NCBI GenBank assembly: GCA_037974665.1
Contig: CM075780.1
Span: 52,059,594-52,123,593, forward strand
Direction: 5' to 3'
Length of the DNA: 64,000 nt
Source: Ehretia macrophylla
Lineage: Eukaryota > Streptophyta > Magnoliopsida > Boraginales > Ehretiaceae
Position numbers and translations under genes: made by a program. Of this stretch, positions 1-12,078 are shown one piece after another (position 1 is the first letter of the stretch; each line of letters begins with the position of its first letter). Below the pieces are notes generated by a model that ran no database searches, was not told where the DNA came from, and saw only the letters and a program-made list of their open reading frames with translations.

Positions 1-174
1 TTGAGTACTACATGAAATGGAAAGCATACAACGTGTCTTAATTACTTTTGTCGAGTAAATTTCAGTGTAGTTTCGTTTCATCGTACTATTTAATTCTAGT
101 CTTAATTAGTTGACATTAAGCATCCAGAGACACCATCCACTCGCTTGTTTAAAAATTCACTATAGCGTTGCTTA

Positions 175-429
175 TGGTATCTCTAAAAAGGTCTTCAAAA
201 TACAATTTTTTTTAAATTTGAATATTTTTTGAGACTTTAGTTTTTAAAAAATATTATTAATAATTTAAATATACATGAGACCTACCATTTTTGTCAACTT
301 TTAAATCAAAATAGAGACTCAATCTCTATTTTTGGCTCTAAATTAATAATGTTTTTTAGAGATTGAAATCTCTGAAAATATCCAAATTTGAAAAGAAATG
401 TTTATTTGAAGACCCCATTAGAGATAGCC
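175..429. mobile_element. MITE with ~25-bp terminal inverted repeats
   Basis: The left end (ggtatctctaaaaaggtctt) and the reverse complement of the right end (ggctatctctaatggggtct) match over about 25 bp, both leading into TTCAAA. The interior is AT-rich and non-coding. No convincing target duplication could be assigned, so the superfamily is open (Harbinger-like is a guess). Confidence 0.5.
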
Positions 430-1078
430 TAATGGTCTTGACATCATTTACAAAACTGTGACGTAAGGGAACTTTTATTTGTTGTTCCGAGATTAATCTA
501 GTGATGAAGTATTTGGATTATTGGCAAGTAATTTATCCACATATTGAGTTCGTACTAACTAAGAGATCAATATTTTTTTATAGTTATTGTATTTAACTGA
601 TTTAGACCAAATATCTTTTGGACGAGATCATGTCACTATCATATTTTTTTATTTGCAAATTGTCTCGTTGCAAACTCATAATTACCATGATTTTTTGTAA
701 ATAATAAACAAGAATTTAAAAACTGTTACAAAAAAGTGATCTCATTAGGTATTATTAACAGAGTATGATAAAAAAAAAAATAACTATTGCAATTAAATAA
801 AAGTGTTACAATAAAATATCTAGGTGCAACGGTTTTTTATTTTTTGATTAAAATATTGCAAAAGAGCTAGATTATTATAGTGTATTAAAATTTGAATCTT
901 AGTGTGAGTCTAAAAAAAATTTAAGAGTGTTTTTTGTCATAAAAAAAAAAGAAAAATTATTAGATTAATGGATGGAAAATTAATCTAGCACAAGTGTGTG
1001 GTAGGCCAGCACTTTTGAAATTTCACCAGAGATTGTGCCATGAAACAGTTCTTGCCGATTTGAATTTGATTTAGAATC
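430..1078. other. intergenic, nothing recognised
   Basis: AT-rich sequence with many A/T homopolymers and stops in all frames. No gene, repeat boundary or RNA signature was seen. Confidence 0.5.
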
Positions 1079-1081
1079 TTA

Positions 1082-1466
1082 GGCTCCGTTTGTTTGCCGT
1101 GAAAATATTTTACAGATTTTATGATGTTTAGTAACACTAAAAAATTAGTTAATTGTAAAATATTTTTCGGTCAAAAATTACAGCTGCTTTTACTTAATTT
1201 TATGGTGTTTGGTAACACCTAAAAATTGGATAACTGTAAAATATTTTTCAGTTAACAATTGCGGCCAGTATAAAATTCTGTAAAATATTTTTATTTCTTT
1301 TGGGAGAAGAAAATATTTTATAGAACTCACGGTATATCTAAACATTAGAAAATATTTTCCAGTAAAATATTTTTCCCTAACAAATTATTTTACGGCAAAC
1401 AAACGGAAACACATTTTTTACGAAAAACATTTTATACAAATAAATTATTTTACGGCAAACAAAGCC
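1082..1466. mobile_element. Tourist/PIF-Harbinger-like MITE
   Basis: A 385-bp element with ends GGCTCCGTTTGTTTGCCGT and (reverse complement) GGCTTTGTTTGCCGT, flanked by TTA on both sides (1079-1081 and 1467-1469). Terminal GGC...TTTG plus a TTA duplication is typical of Tourist MITEs. A second copy of the right-end motif (acggcaaacaaacgg) lies inside at about 1392, and the motif tgtaaaatatttttc recurs through the body, suggesting growth from an end-to-end repeat. No coding capacity. Confidence 0.6.
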
Positions 1467-1696
1467 TTAACCAATCAATTGCATAACCACATCAGTTAAA
1501 CCAAGGAGTAGTAACGACAGAGGTGCGTGAATGAATGATGTACAACCCTACTTGTTTAGACGTTTGTCCATGGTTAGGTAGTACTCTTTTGAAGGTTCAT
1601 CGATTAATAGAAAAGGAAATATTCTTTGATTTAATGCATGCCTGGCTTTATCCAACTATCGTTAACGCCATGTACACTTACATTCAATAATACAAA

Positions 1697-1933
1697 TATT
1701 TTTTTTTTTTGGTGAAGAAAGTATATCCATTCACATGAACGCAAACAAGATACAATAGTTTCACCCTACTCCGTAGAGAATAAATTAGCGTCTAACAGAG
1801 CTTTAAGGGGAGGGGTAAATTTACAAACTAGTCAATAGCTAACTTATCATTAGTTTTACTTTTCGCTACCCAATCCGCTACTTAATTTACAGTCCTCTTG
1901 ATACATTGAAATCGATAAACATTGATCTCAGTT
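1697..1933 (-). mobile_element. 5'-truncated LINE, 3' end only
   Basis: Read on the minus strand, it encodes the tail of a plant LINE RNase H-like domain (a VADWVAKSKTND motif, compare CDWVTKCRLKN in the LINE at 16 kb) followed by a short 3' UTR and poly(A), seen as the T run at about 1699-1710. An 11-bp duplication AATAATACAAA flanks it exactly (1686-1696 and 1934-1944), the mark of target-primed reverse transcription. Confidence 0.82.
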
Positions 1934-1944
1934 AATAATACAAA

Positions 1945-2263
1945 GATCATTGTCCAAACAAAAGAACTACCGGCAGTGCGAATTTACTTGCTTACGTTTT
2001 CAATTCGAATTAATTAAGATGTTATTTTTTTTATTAAAGTTAGTTTCAAAAAGTATTGTATCTTAGTAACTCAGATTATATCTCTTCAAGGTGGTATTAT
2101 ATGTAACGGGATTGGATTTGGTGTGAGCTCAAAAGACTTTTTGTGAACTCTTAGAATTCACAATTAAGACTATAAAAGATATGATGTTGTCCCTTTGACA
2201 TCCCTTTCATTGTTGGGTCCTGACAATGCGTTATTTCTGTTGGTTGCCATTTGAAGGCTTGCT
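1945..2263. other. intergenic, nothing recognised
   Basis: Unique-looking AT-rich DNA between a LINE tail and a hAT element. A short open frame here overlaps the hAT end and has no family resemblance. Confidence 0.45.
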
Positions 2264-2271
2264 TTGGTAAA

Positions 2272-2861
2272 CAGTGGCGGAGCCAGTCACTGGGGGTCAG
2301 TGTAGGCAACCGGTATCTAGCTCCACCTCTAATAGTGATATAGGGTTGATAACAGAACAAATAATGTTATTCCGCTTGACTTATTTCAAATATTGACATT
2401 TGTTGTATTTACTTGATTTCATTAGCATTTGTTTAGATCATAATATGTTGTATACTTATCTTATGTACTTGTACACACAACTTCTTGTATTATAAATATA
2501 CTATTATGCTAATGAATCAAATAACAGTTTAACAAAACTCTTCAGACATTGAACCCATATTGTTTTACTTTTCTTACTTGGAGATGCACGGGTAAGTGAG
2601 ACGTTGAGACTTGAGCAGATCATGGAGATGCAGTCAGGTACGGCACCTCAAAGCAGATGATGAAGAAGCTTGTTTTTTTTTTTTTTTTTGGTAAAGTTGT
2701 TGCTTGAGTTGATGGAGATGCACAGGTTGGTGAGTGTAAGAAAGAGAAAGTGGCTAGCTGTTTTTTCTTTTTTTAAAAAAATAAAAAATGAATTTACTAA
2801 AATACTCCTAACTTTGAGAATATTTTCAATGTACGCTCATGCCTACATCTTTCCGCCACTG
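2272..2861. mobile_element. non-autonomous hAT element (CAGTGGCGGA ends)
   Basis: The ends are CAGTGGCGGAGCC and, reverse-complemented, CAGTGGCGGAAAG. The flanks are TTGGTAAA (2264-2271) and TTGGTAAG (2862-2869), an 8-bp target duplication with one mismatch, as expected for hAT. The 590-bp interior is non-coding and includes a T/G run at about 2671-2690. Confidence 0.72.
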
Positions 2862-2869
2862 TTGGTAAG

Positions 2870-3604
2870 GTAGGGATAGTGTTTAAGGTTGACTGTTGCT
2901 TGTCTTAGCTAGTGACCTTTGCCATTTTTGTAGCCTACAATGGAGGCCATCTAGGAGTGACAATCACCTCTAATTTGGGTGATGGCGGAATTATACTTGA
3001 TATGCGCACTGATCATCTCTTCTTAATTCACTCCTAGGGTCGTGATTTCTATCATTTCCTTTCCGAGGCGTAGCCATTTCCCCGGCTAGGTCACGAATTT
3101 TAGGTTTCGTTGGGCCGAGATTTCGATTGGACCTAACTTGGGCTTTTGGGGCCAACTTGTTAATGTCACCTGAGGTTGTGCCTAACTACACTTCCTAAAC
3201 GTTCTAAACGTTCTTAGGTGAGAGAGTCTTGACATTGAGCACATTGCCAATCAATATTGTTTCTTGTAGTTCAGAGTTATTATTGTACAAGACACAAAGC
3301 ATACATACAAATATATAATTTTCATCATTTTTGCATTTGGGCTATTAGACCTATAAATATGAAGTGTGTTTCTCCTTGGGGTCATTTGTCTATAAGTTTT
3401 AACATTTTGTGTATGAACTCGAAAACTTTTTCATGGGAGTTTTCGGTCCTTAAAAAAATAAATTAAATATTAGACTATCTTGTTCATTGTTCAATATTTA
3501 AATGCAATGATTAAATAACCAAAATCACATGAACTTTAGCACATGCATGTTCGAAATAAATCCTGCAGGAACCGTAATATTGGTTGAGAGATTCAATTCC
3601 TACA
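2870..3604. other. intergenic, nothing recognised
   Basis: No coding frame with family resemblance. The stretch at 3000-3240 is less AT-rich than its surroundings but has stops in all frames. Confidence 0.4.
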
Positions 3605-3722
3605 TTTTTTTTTTTTGGATGGCGTGAGAATTTAATTGACGAAACTCAACTATCAAATTATTTGATAGAATCTAACCATCAATTGATAAACTTTTGAGTG
3701 CAGCGGTGCACTCTCACATATA
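3605..3722 (-). mobile_element. 5'-truncated SINE copy
   Basis: Read on the minus strand, it matches the 3' half of the SINE at 8316-8514 (GTTTATCA, then ...CACG(C)CATCC before the A tail). The T run at 3605-3616 is the poly(A) tail. The tRNA-derived promoter half is missing and no target duplication was found. Confidence 0.55.
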
Positions 3723-3964
3723 CATTAAATCAATTAAAAGTAAAATTAGCTCTCAAAAATAATTTTACTCTACTACCATTAGATTATACCCTATGACAAT
3801 TCAATGGCTATCTTTAACCGATTTGGCAAGCTAATGTTTCAATGGAGGATAGTAAGGGAGAAGTCGTTTTAGAAAATTAGGCGTCATCATCAGCCTATAA
3901 ATGGATAAACTTTAAGTGCACATGACAACTGAGGGGTACTTTGCCTTGATTGGCTGGCTCCACA

Positions 3965-3995
<31 letters not shown>

Positions 3996-5334
3996 CTATT
4001 TTTCTTCTTCCTTTGTCCATTGAATTAGGAGGGAGAGAATCCATTGAATTAGGAGGAGAGAGGGAGAGAGTATTCTTCTTTTTTAATTCAATCAGGGAGG
4101 AAAGGTTAATAAATATATAAATTGAATAGCTAATTTTGGCATGCATTAATTGTCGGGTTTGTACGTTTTTAAATAAGTTATAATTGTCTCTTATCTTTTA
4201 TTAAAAAATAATAAAAGGAGTGAGACATTTTTTAAAGTGATCAATAATTAAACAGTCTCGACTATATACTCACTCGCTAATTTTGTAATCAGCTAGGTCG
4301 ATCCTTTCAAATCCAAAATTTGAAAAGAAAAGGAGAGAGAAAGGAATAGGGTCTTTTTCATTCTTTTTTATGCATTGAATTAGGAGAAAGAGAGAGAGAG
4401 TAGTTTTCTTCTTTTGTTTGTGCATTGAATTAGGAAATATTCTCCTCCCAAAGAGGTTGGAAGAAAGGCTGCTATTATCCATTCTGGCATATTGACTGGC
4501 AACAACACATTAAGGCATGAATCAGATACAAAGCTGTACGTATAAATACACGCATGTCTATATACAACATTAGATACTGTATTAGATACATTAAGCCAGC
4601 CAGCTCACATAGTCATTGTCGTCTCACACATAAATGAATTTGGGATTTATCTTCAGTGAAGATTAAAATCACACGATTTAATATTCATATATATATAATG
4701 TTTTTCAGTAAGGATTGAACTAATTTTTCAATATAAATATTTTAAAAATACGCACATTTTAAGATAAAATTTGAATTAAATGAGAGATGAAACACTCACA
4801 TCTTTAAAAGTGACTCCGCTGCTAACCTCACATGTATAATATGGGACAACTACTGTGTGTGTTATGTTGTTTCAGTTTTTTGCTTGTTCTTTCTCTCTCA
4901 ATTTTCCACAAATGGAAGAGGTTTTTGCATGCTTTTAGACATATACTGAAAATACACTTCTTATTGCTACAAAACGTACAAAACTATGCTTGTTCGATTT
5001 GTTAATTTATATTCTGACAAAAAAAAAAAGATCTGTTAATTTATATAAGAGATCAAATTTCATTATCGGCACTCCTCTTGGTAAGTCAACTTTAACAACT
5101 TCTCTTTTTTTATTTTTTTCTAATTAAAGTAAGAAATTTAGAGTTGATTTCTTATTAGGCATTCTTTATTTTAATTTTATTCCAACAACTTTCCTATTTT
5201 TAAAAAATTCATATTTAAGTTTCACTTCAACAACTTTTTTACATTTAGAAAAAATGGACTTCTGTGAACACGGTTGGAGAAGGCCTTATTGGAGAAATTT
5301 AAAACGGCCAAAATATTTCCTAAGATGATCACTA
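3723..5334. repeat. intergenic with (AG)n and GA-rich low-complexity DNA
   Basis: A pure (AG)n microsatellite occupies 3968-3995. The phrase cattgaattaggag recurs at about 4019, 4042, 4374 and 4424 beside GA-rich tracts, so two related segments (about 3960-4080 and 4320-4440) look like old duplicates. The 5060-5280 stretch ends in a motif (reverse complement GGCCTTCTCCAACCG) seen at MITE ends, but a matching partner was not secure. No gene. Confidence 0.45.
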
Positions 5335-5342
5335 GGTAGACT

Positions 5343-6324
5343 TAGGAATGGCAATGGGGCGGGGGCACCTATCCCCATGCCTCGCCCCATCACTTAAAAA
5401 GTCCTCTCAACACCCGTCCCATCCCCGCGTTCTATACCCTCATCCCCCGCCCCTTCCCCCTTTCCACATCCCCCTGGAGAATGGGGATTACCCACATATT
5501 TTTTATTATTCCCTTACGCCTTATGATATTAAATTTAATTTAACTTCTAAACCTCAAAATATAAATTTAATCTGAACCACTTAACTTTAAAATATAAATT
5601 AAAAATTATAATAACGATAAATATAAATATAGGTCTTAAATAAATATCAAATATTAATTGTATACTGAGTCTTATCCCTTCCATTTACATAGTAAAAATA
5701 ATATTATAGTAATTGAGTTTTAAGCATTCAAAACAAATTCCTATTAAAATCATTGTGTATGAAAATTATATATATGTGGAAAAGGAATACTTATTTGTGT
5801 TATTGGAACCACATTTTTTTTTGGTAATCTAATGTCTACATATAATAGTAAACCCTTAATTATGTTGTTTGAAACTATTTTGAAGAACAACTAACAAATC
5901 TCTTGAACCTACTATGATTAAGAGTGAAAGTGAGACATTTATGTAAAAGGATTGTAAATGTCGAGTAATGACATGTATTGTCCTAATTAAAAGAATGATT
6001 ATAAGAATTCTTTTGACTAATCCATTTTTTCTTCTCCATTTTAGTAATATATTATCTAATGGCATTTTTCTATACTTTTATATTTATAATTCTAAATTTC
6101 AGTATATATGTAAAGCTTAATATATAAAAATAACTAACTTGTATGCGGGGCGGGTTATGTGGGGTGGGAAATGCTTATCCCCGTGCCCCGTCCCGCTTCC
6201 GCGCGGGGATTAAAAATTAATCTCTATCTCCCGCCCCATTCCTCATTTCCTACCCTAATCCCCGCCCCGTTTGGGGCAGGGGTGGGGCGAGTATCTGCAA
6301 AATTCACCTCCATTGCCATCTCTA
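5343..6324. mobile_element. non-autonomous hAT element with GC-rich ends
   Basis: The terminal repeats TAGGAATGGCAATGG and (reverse complement) TAGAGATGGCAATGG are flanked by a perfect 8-bp duplication GGTAGACT (5335-5342 and 6325-6332). The subterminal 130 bp on each side are rich in GGGGCGGG/CCCCGCCCC motifs in otherwise AT-rich DNA, probably clustered transposase-binding sites. The interior encodes nothing recognisable. Total 982 bp. Confidence 0.85.
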
Positions 6325-6481
6325 GGTAGACTTACTAGGGTTCCCAATTTCCTTTTCTTTTATTGCCGGGTTCACCGTTTATCAAAACCTTAAAAAAGGT
6401 AGTATTTATTTTGTTATAAAGGATAGTGATATATTATCCTTAATGATATACAAGAAGGAATTCAATGTCAATCATGAGTTG

Positions 6482-6605
6482 CATGCCAACTATAAAGTTA
6501 TTGGATCTCCAAAGAATCCTAAAAATTGAGCAATTCATTTGAACATGCCAACTATAAAGTTATTGGATCTCCAAAGAATCCTAAAAATTGAGCAATTCAT
6601 TTGAA
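6482..6605. repeat. perfect 62-bp tandem duplication
   Basis: Two identical head-to-tail 62-bp units, 6482-6543 and 6544-6605, both beginning catgccaactataaagtta. Perfect identity implies a recent event or an assembly artefact. No coding content. Confidence 0.9.
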
Positions 6606-7409
6606 CTATATTTCAACAAAATAAAAAAATAAAAAAAGATTCAAATTATAGAAAATTGCAAGGGAAAATTTATTGTGCAACATTAAAATTATTTTATGCA
6701 CTAAGTTTCATTCCATTTCTCAACTCCATGCAAACAAACACTGCGACATAAAATTTAACATATAGAAAAACTTAAGGACCTCCTAAGAGATTTTTAAAAC
6801 TTTAGGGACCTAATTTATGTAATGTCGTATAAGTCGGGACTTAAATGCCTTTTTTCCTTTTAAAATAGGAAAAATACTTGCATAAGTCTGGACTGATGGG
6901 TCAGCTCTCACATAGTTGGTAGAACCTACACGTGTACATCTCATTAATATGTGAGAGACTGACATCCGTCCAGATTAATTGAAGAATTTCTCTTTAAAAT
7001 AAGCAAACTCGTTACAAAAGAAAAAAGAGAACTTTTAAAACCCAGAATCCACAAAGGCAGCTCTCAGATTGGGATTGCATATGGTCCATATGCCAAGTTT
7101 CAACATAGTTTCTGCTCACAGGTGTCTAGTGTCGTCCTCATTGTAAAGTTAATTGATTTTATGTGCCAAAAACCATAAGTTAAAGCCGTTTTTAGTAGGG
7201 GCGGAGCTAGAAAACCAGCGTTGGGGAGCTGAAATTTTTTTTTTGTGTAGTAGTTTTTGCACTGTATTTTTTGAATTTGTGGAAAAGATACATAATTTTT
7301 ATAGTTATATATATAAAAAAAAATCAAAACAAGCATAATACTAAATACCTCAAAGTTATATCTATTTATCTAATACCTAAGCATAGCACCAGTGGCAGAT
7401 GCACCTTGT

Positions 7410-7439
7410 GGTGAGGATGTGCACGTGCACATCCTCACC
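7410..7439. repeat. 30-bp perfect palindrome
   Basis: The 15-base arm ggtgaggatgtgcac is followed immediately by its exact reverse complement with no spacer. It lies inside the hAT element at 7196-7899. Confidence 0.9.
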
Positions 7440-7569
7440 TTGGAAAAAAAAAAAATCTTTGGTTTTTGGTATTTTTTTTAAAAAAAATTATTATATTCGA
7501 CACTTTGTGCACATACTAAATTCTCTCAGTGTACGAGTGCACATCGTGAGTGTGAATGTCTGGATCCAC

Positions 7570-7646
7570 AAAAAAAAATGCACAGGCTTTACGTTAAAAA
7601 AAAATGCACAGGCTTTAAGTTTAAAAAAAATGCAGAGGCTTTAAGT
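7570..7646. repeat. three 26-bp tandem repeats
   Basis: Three units of the form A8-9 + TGCASAGGCTTTAMGTT, with tgca at about 7579, 7605 and 7631 (period 26). They lie inside the hAT element. Confidence 0.85.
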
Positions 7647-8315
7647 TTTTTTTGCTGCCTGCTAGCAAAAAAAAAAATACAGCATGGAGCCTTAGAGATT
7701 TGAACTCACATCCAACTTATAAATATTATTGTGTCTAACTACCAAATTAATTCATATCTTGTAAACTTTAGCAACTTTTATAATATTTATTTGGGGGGAG
7801 AGCAAATCTATTTTTTTTTTTAAATACATTAAGTATTTTTTTTTTTTTTGCCCCCCGGCGCCCCCCCGTCTTCCCGCCACCCTCCTACCTCCACCCCTAG
7901 TTTTTAGTACTGATCCTTATAGTACTGTTTGGTAAGTCGATAAACTAATTCTTGTTTATTTACTTAGCTGTTCATTTTGATTCCAATGCATACACGATAT
8001 TTTACAACACTTATCAAAAAAGCCGTACCATTAATTATGTGACAGAAAAAGCACTAGGTTAAAGCCAATTTCGGGAACAAGTTAGCTAGGTAGGAGGAGT
8101 TTGAAGTTTACGAAACTCCCACTAAAGCAATTCTTGACGTAAAAGCAACAGTGCAAACAATATCAACATTGAGGTCAAAATGTACATATGGGGAGGAATT
8201 GTGAGAAGCAGATGCCAATGCCTGCTGTTCCAAGGCACCTTCCAACATAGACTTTGGACCAGAAAGAAGAACTAAAACTTGACCGGTTAGACTATGATAA
8301 GTATGTACTTATGTA

Positions 8316-8514
8316 GTCCTCAGGGGCATGCTACAGCAGTAGTAGAGTGAAATTATTTTTATTAGGTCGCGAGTTCGACACTCTCTACTATTCTGGAGTT
8401 CTGCTCTTAACTGACCTAATGCATGTGTGGGGGTATACCGTTGTACTCGGATGTTTATCAGTGGGTGGTCGGACTCTGCTAGTTAGGTTACCACGTCATC
8501 CAAAAAAAAAAAGA
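8316..8514 (+). mobile_element. tRNA-derived SINE, complete copy
   Basis: A 199-bp retroposon ending in poly(A) (about 8501-8512), flanked by a perfect 13-bp duplication ATGTACTTATGTA (8303-8315 and 8515-8527). A box-B-like element (gcgagttcgacactc, about 8369) and an upstream A-box-like region (agcagtagtagagtg) point to an internal RNA polymerase III promoter from a tRNA. A related copy lies at 37328-37507, with diverged minus-strand copies at 3.6 and 19.3 kb. Confidence 0.85.
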
Positions 8515-8527
8515 ATGTACTTATGTA

Positions 8528-10739
8528 TAAAATTACATATTCTTCAATTTTGGAACTCTATGGAAAAATCTATTGCCAATAATTCCACAAAAGAAAAATA
8601 TGTAGTCAGCACATGAAAACCCTATGCACGCCATTCTCAAAAAAATAAAAATATGTAGCTAATACATAAAACTCTTGCTATACACAAAAATCAAGAAAAA
8701 ATTGGATCTATTTTAGAGTTTATTGTAACGCAGTCCTAACTCATATTTGACAAGAAGTTAATTATTTTCACTTTGCAGTCTCTTGCCATTTTCAAAAAGA
8801 AATTAAAAAAAAAAGGATGACGCCTAGTTGCCCAAATTTTCTTCTCAAATTTGCCAGGAAAGCTCGACCCATAAAAACAATGGAGCTAAGAGAACAAAGG
8901 AGGATATTATTTTCCTTTATTTTCTTTTTGTGACACATTGATATTTCATTATCAATCCCCCTAAAGTAGTTCTTTTTAAAATGTTGCTCACATATGACCA
9001 TGACATGCCATTGAACATCCTTATTTAACTCGGATTTGTAGAAAGAATACCATCTTAAAACTCTCCTGGCCTGAAAGTATGAGTTGTCTTGTCAATATCT
9101 TTATCATCTCAAAGTATATTAGTTTTACACCCAAGAGTCGGGTGAAATTGCTAATAGAAACTTGTCGTACTAAGATATTCTGAGTTTAAATTATAATTTT
9201 AACATCTGTTATAACACCGAAAAATCCCAAAAAAAAAAAAAACTAGTACGTTGGTTTACCTGTCAAAGCATGATTTAAAAGGACAACTTCATTTGGTATA
9301 CTTGGCATGATGTTAAGAATTATTGTAAATAGGCTTGCTTTCTAAGCACTTTACATGATCAAGTGCTTCAAAGATGAGAAACGTCACCTATTAGATAATG
9401 ATCATGAGGTGTTAACGAGCTAATTACGTTTTCTTTGTTCTTGTGCTTTCGTAATGAGTAATAAATGCGCTTATGTTCAAAATTCGACATCACAAAACAT
9501 CGCTATTTAATTATCGTATTTTTTTTTCCAAATATCTTTATAAAGTCCTTCAAATTTATATTAAAATTTAAATTTTAAGATATATAATTTCATTCAAAAG
9601 AAATATGATTATATTTAGTTTGGTCATTTATTATGTTCTTTACTTGAAAGAGTCACGTTGGGCCGGCTACCATGTTTGACAATAGAAATGCTACAATTAG
9701 AAAATTTCCATGTGAACGCCCTCAAGCATCACGTTACCTCATCCCATCCCAAACGAGGAGTAAAAAGAAGGCCTGAAAATTCGGGCTCCCAACAACCAAG
9801 TTGCTAGGTGACGATTGAGAGATAGGAATCAGGTTCTCATTTATGGATCCTAGCCTTCCATGTAGAGGGCAGGTACGATAAGAGTAAATGGAGGTTACAA
9901 CACTCACGAATTTATACTAAATAAAAAAATGAATAAATATTTTTAATCTAAAAAATAAATTAACTGCCATTAATTGCATTAAATATTCATTCATTCACGA
10001 CTCATCAGACCAAAACTTGCATATAAAAGTTTAGATTTATGATTTCATTCAAAATAATACATATGAATTCTTTTTTTTTGGGGGGGTTAATTAACAAGTA
10101 TGTTATTAAATCTGTTAGATATGTAATTTGCCGAGCCGAGCTAAGTTCAGGATCTATCCACTTTTGCCCGAGTTGAGATCCTGCATAAGTAAATAAAAGG
10201 AACAACGGGGGTTATTTCCTCCGTTAATTAGTAAATTGGTTCGGATATAAACCAACAAGTAATGATAAATTTAGCAATGAAATGAATTAATTACCTTTCA
10301 GTCACTTTCCCTTGTGTTATTTATAGTAATGCTTGAGAATCTTTTTGGTGGTCCCTACTCATCCTTGTGCTCTATTTTTGTGACAAATATCTTGGTGGAA
10401 AATGTTCCTTTTGTCCCTATAGGCATTTTGGTAATTGCATATTTTCACTATTTTGTGTCCATATCAAGATCCAAAACACTTTACACAAAGTTATCCCCCT
10501 ACCAAGGGGATGTACATCATTTACCTAATAAGCTACAATCAAATCTCTACATATAGCATAATTCAAAAGGCTACTATCGTATTTCCTACCTATATGCATT
10601 TTGTGTCTAACATCAAACTGTAATTGCTCCTCTGTAGATGTATTTTCCTTATGAATCTTTTTGTTTCTTTCTCTTCAAATATGGTAGATTAAGACACTAA
10701 AGAACAACCCGAGTGTAAATTCTAGAAAGTGTTTTTCTT
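8528..10739. other. 2.2-kb intergenic stretch, nothing recognised
   Basis: AT-rich with no family-like reading frame. The frames at 8792-9001 and 10314-10556 are open by chance: no motif, no start context, no splice structure. A T8G7 run lies at about 10071-10087. Confidence 0.4.
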
Positions 10740-12078
10740 ACCGTCACTTGAGAGCCAATAAAGTTTTTAGAATTATCTCATTAAGAATATAAGTGACAAA
10801 ATCTATAAATTGACGATAAGTTCTAAAATAAATCCTCAATCTCAGGATGAATTAATTAGACGTTAAGTCATCCAGATAGATTGACATATAGTCTGCTACC
10901 TTGATTAATATGAGATATTAATGATAACAGCAATGTGCCTCATATTGCATTAATAGATGTAAAAGTACTTGTTGAAGAACAAGTGACTGAACATGATCAA
11001 TCATATAACAAATTACATAGATAATCAATAATTTGTTATATGCTATAATTGTGTAACTAATCCTTAGACCTGAGACACTATAGTTATCTTATGTATGGGA
11101 TATCATGATTTGCTAATACAATATGATCTAGTCCTAATCATGGATAACTCAATGTACTTAGTGGTTGAATCTATTCCTACAGGGAGATGTGTGCATGTGT
11201 GAAATGGAATTCGTCAACAAGGGGTCCTATGTGATCTAATAATTAAATAATCAAAAATCTTTAACCGAGGTAGCATAGTGGAAGTCGTTCCACGATTCAT
11301 TAACGAGTTACTAATTTATTAGATTGATTCTATGATTAAGTAAATGAGTTTGACATCTCTATCTATGACTCTCACTTAATTAAGACAAATCAGACCGAGA
11401 AAATTATAATTACACGGTAATTATATATTTACAGGGTTCGTATGATTCAACTTCATCGTTAGTTGAGTAGTCATAAAATAGTGCTAAGTGTCACTCATAA
11501 CTTGTGAAAATTAAATAATTAGAAGGAATTCTAATTGAATACTGATATGATTAATATTATTCTACTGGCAATTAATTGTGAACCTAAGAAATCACACACA
11601 ATAGAAATTCGTCAATTAAGCAAATTGGTAGAAAGAATTAATTAAATTGATATTCAGACAGTTCGAATATTAATTTAATTAGTAGACTTGTTGGAGTTGG
11701 ACTAAAGTCCAACCAATCCACCAGTCCACAGTCCAAGAGGTTGGTATATATAGAAAGTTGTCTATATTGAAAAACTAGCACTTTTCATAGTCAGTATAAA
11801 ATCATGATTTCTCTCTAAAATCTTAATGGGGTAAACTAATTGCTTGGTGCGGATTTCGTGTAGATACTTTTAGGAGCTTTGCGCTTGGGGAGCTAAAATC
11901 TTCATCATTTCTATATATCGGTTTCTACGCTACGAGATAATCCCAAAATCCTTATATGTGTATTTAATGTTGATTATAAATTCATGTGATAAAATTTACG
12001 TAACTAGCCACGAACGGATACTTGATAATATTCCTCTGCATTAAATTAAATTTTGAATATTATGTATGTAGACCAACA
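10740..12078 (+). mobile_element. LTR-like block, left edge unclear
   Basis: Colinear with the reverse complement of 62,250-63,571. Shared landmarks include (C/A)AGACCTGAGACAC, TAGTGGTT, ATCCTATG and ATCTTTRRCC. It ends ACCAACA at 12078, comparable with CCCAACA at the equivalent edge of the other copy. The left boundary could not be fixed, so it may be truncated. It abuts a LINE remnant with no visible target duplication. Confidence 0.6.

Larger units (their letters stand above)
7196..7899. mobile_element. non-autonomous hAT element (TAGGGGYGGAG ends)
   Basis: The ends TAGGGGCGGAGC and (reverse complement) TAGGGGTGGAGG are flanked by a perfect 8-bp duplication GTTTTTAG (7188-7195 and 7900-7907). 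The 704-bp interior holds the palindrome at 7410-7439, the 26-bp tandem repeats at 7570-7646 and a C-rich tract near 7850-7890. An internal motif agtggcagatgc at 7390 resembles other hAT ends in the window and may mark a nested or composite structure. Confidence 0.78.

Noticed and set aside
5348-5575. 75-codon Pro/His-rich frame
   Set aside because: Lies in the GC-rich subterminal repeat of a hAT element; composition artefact.
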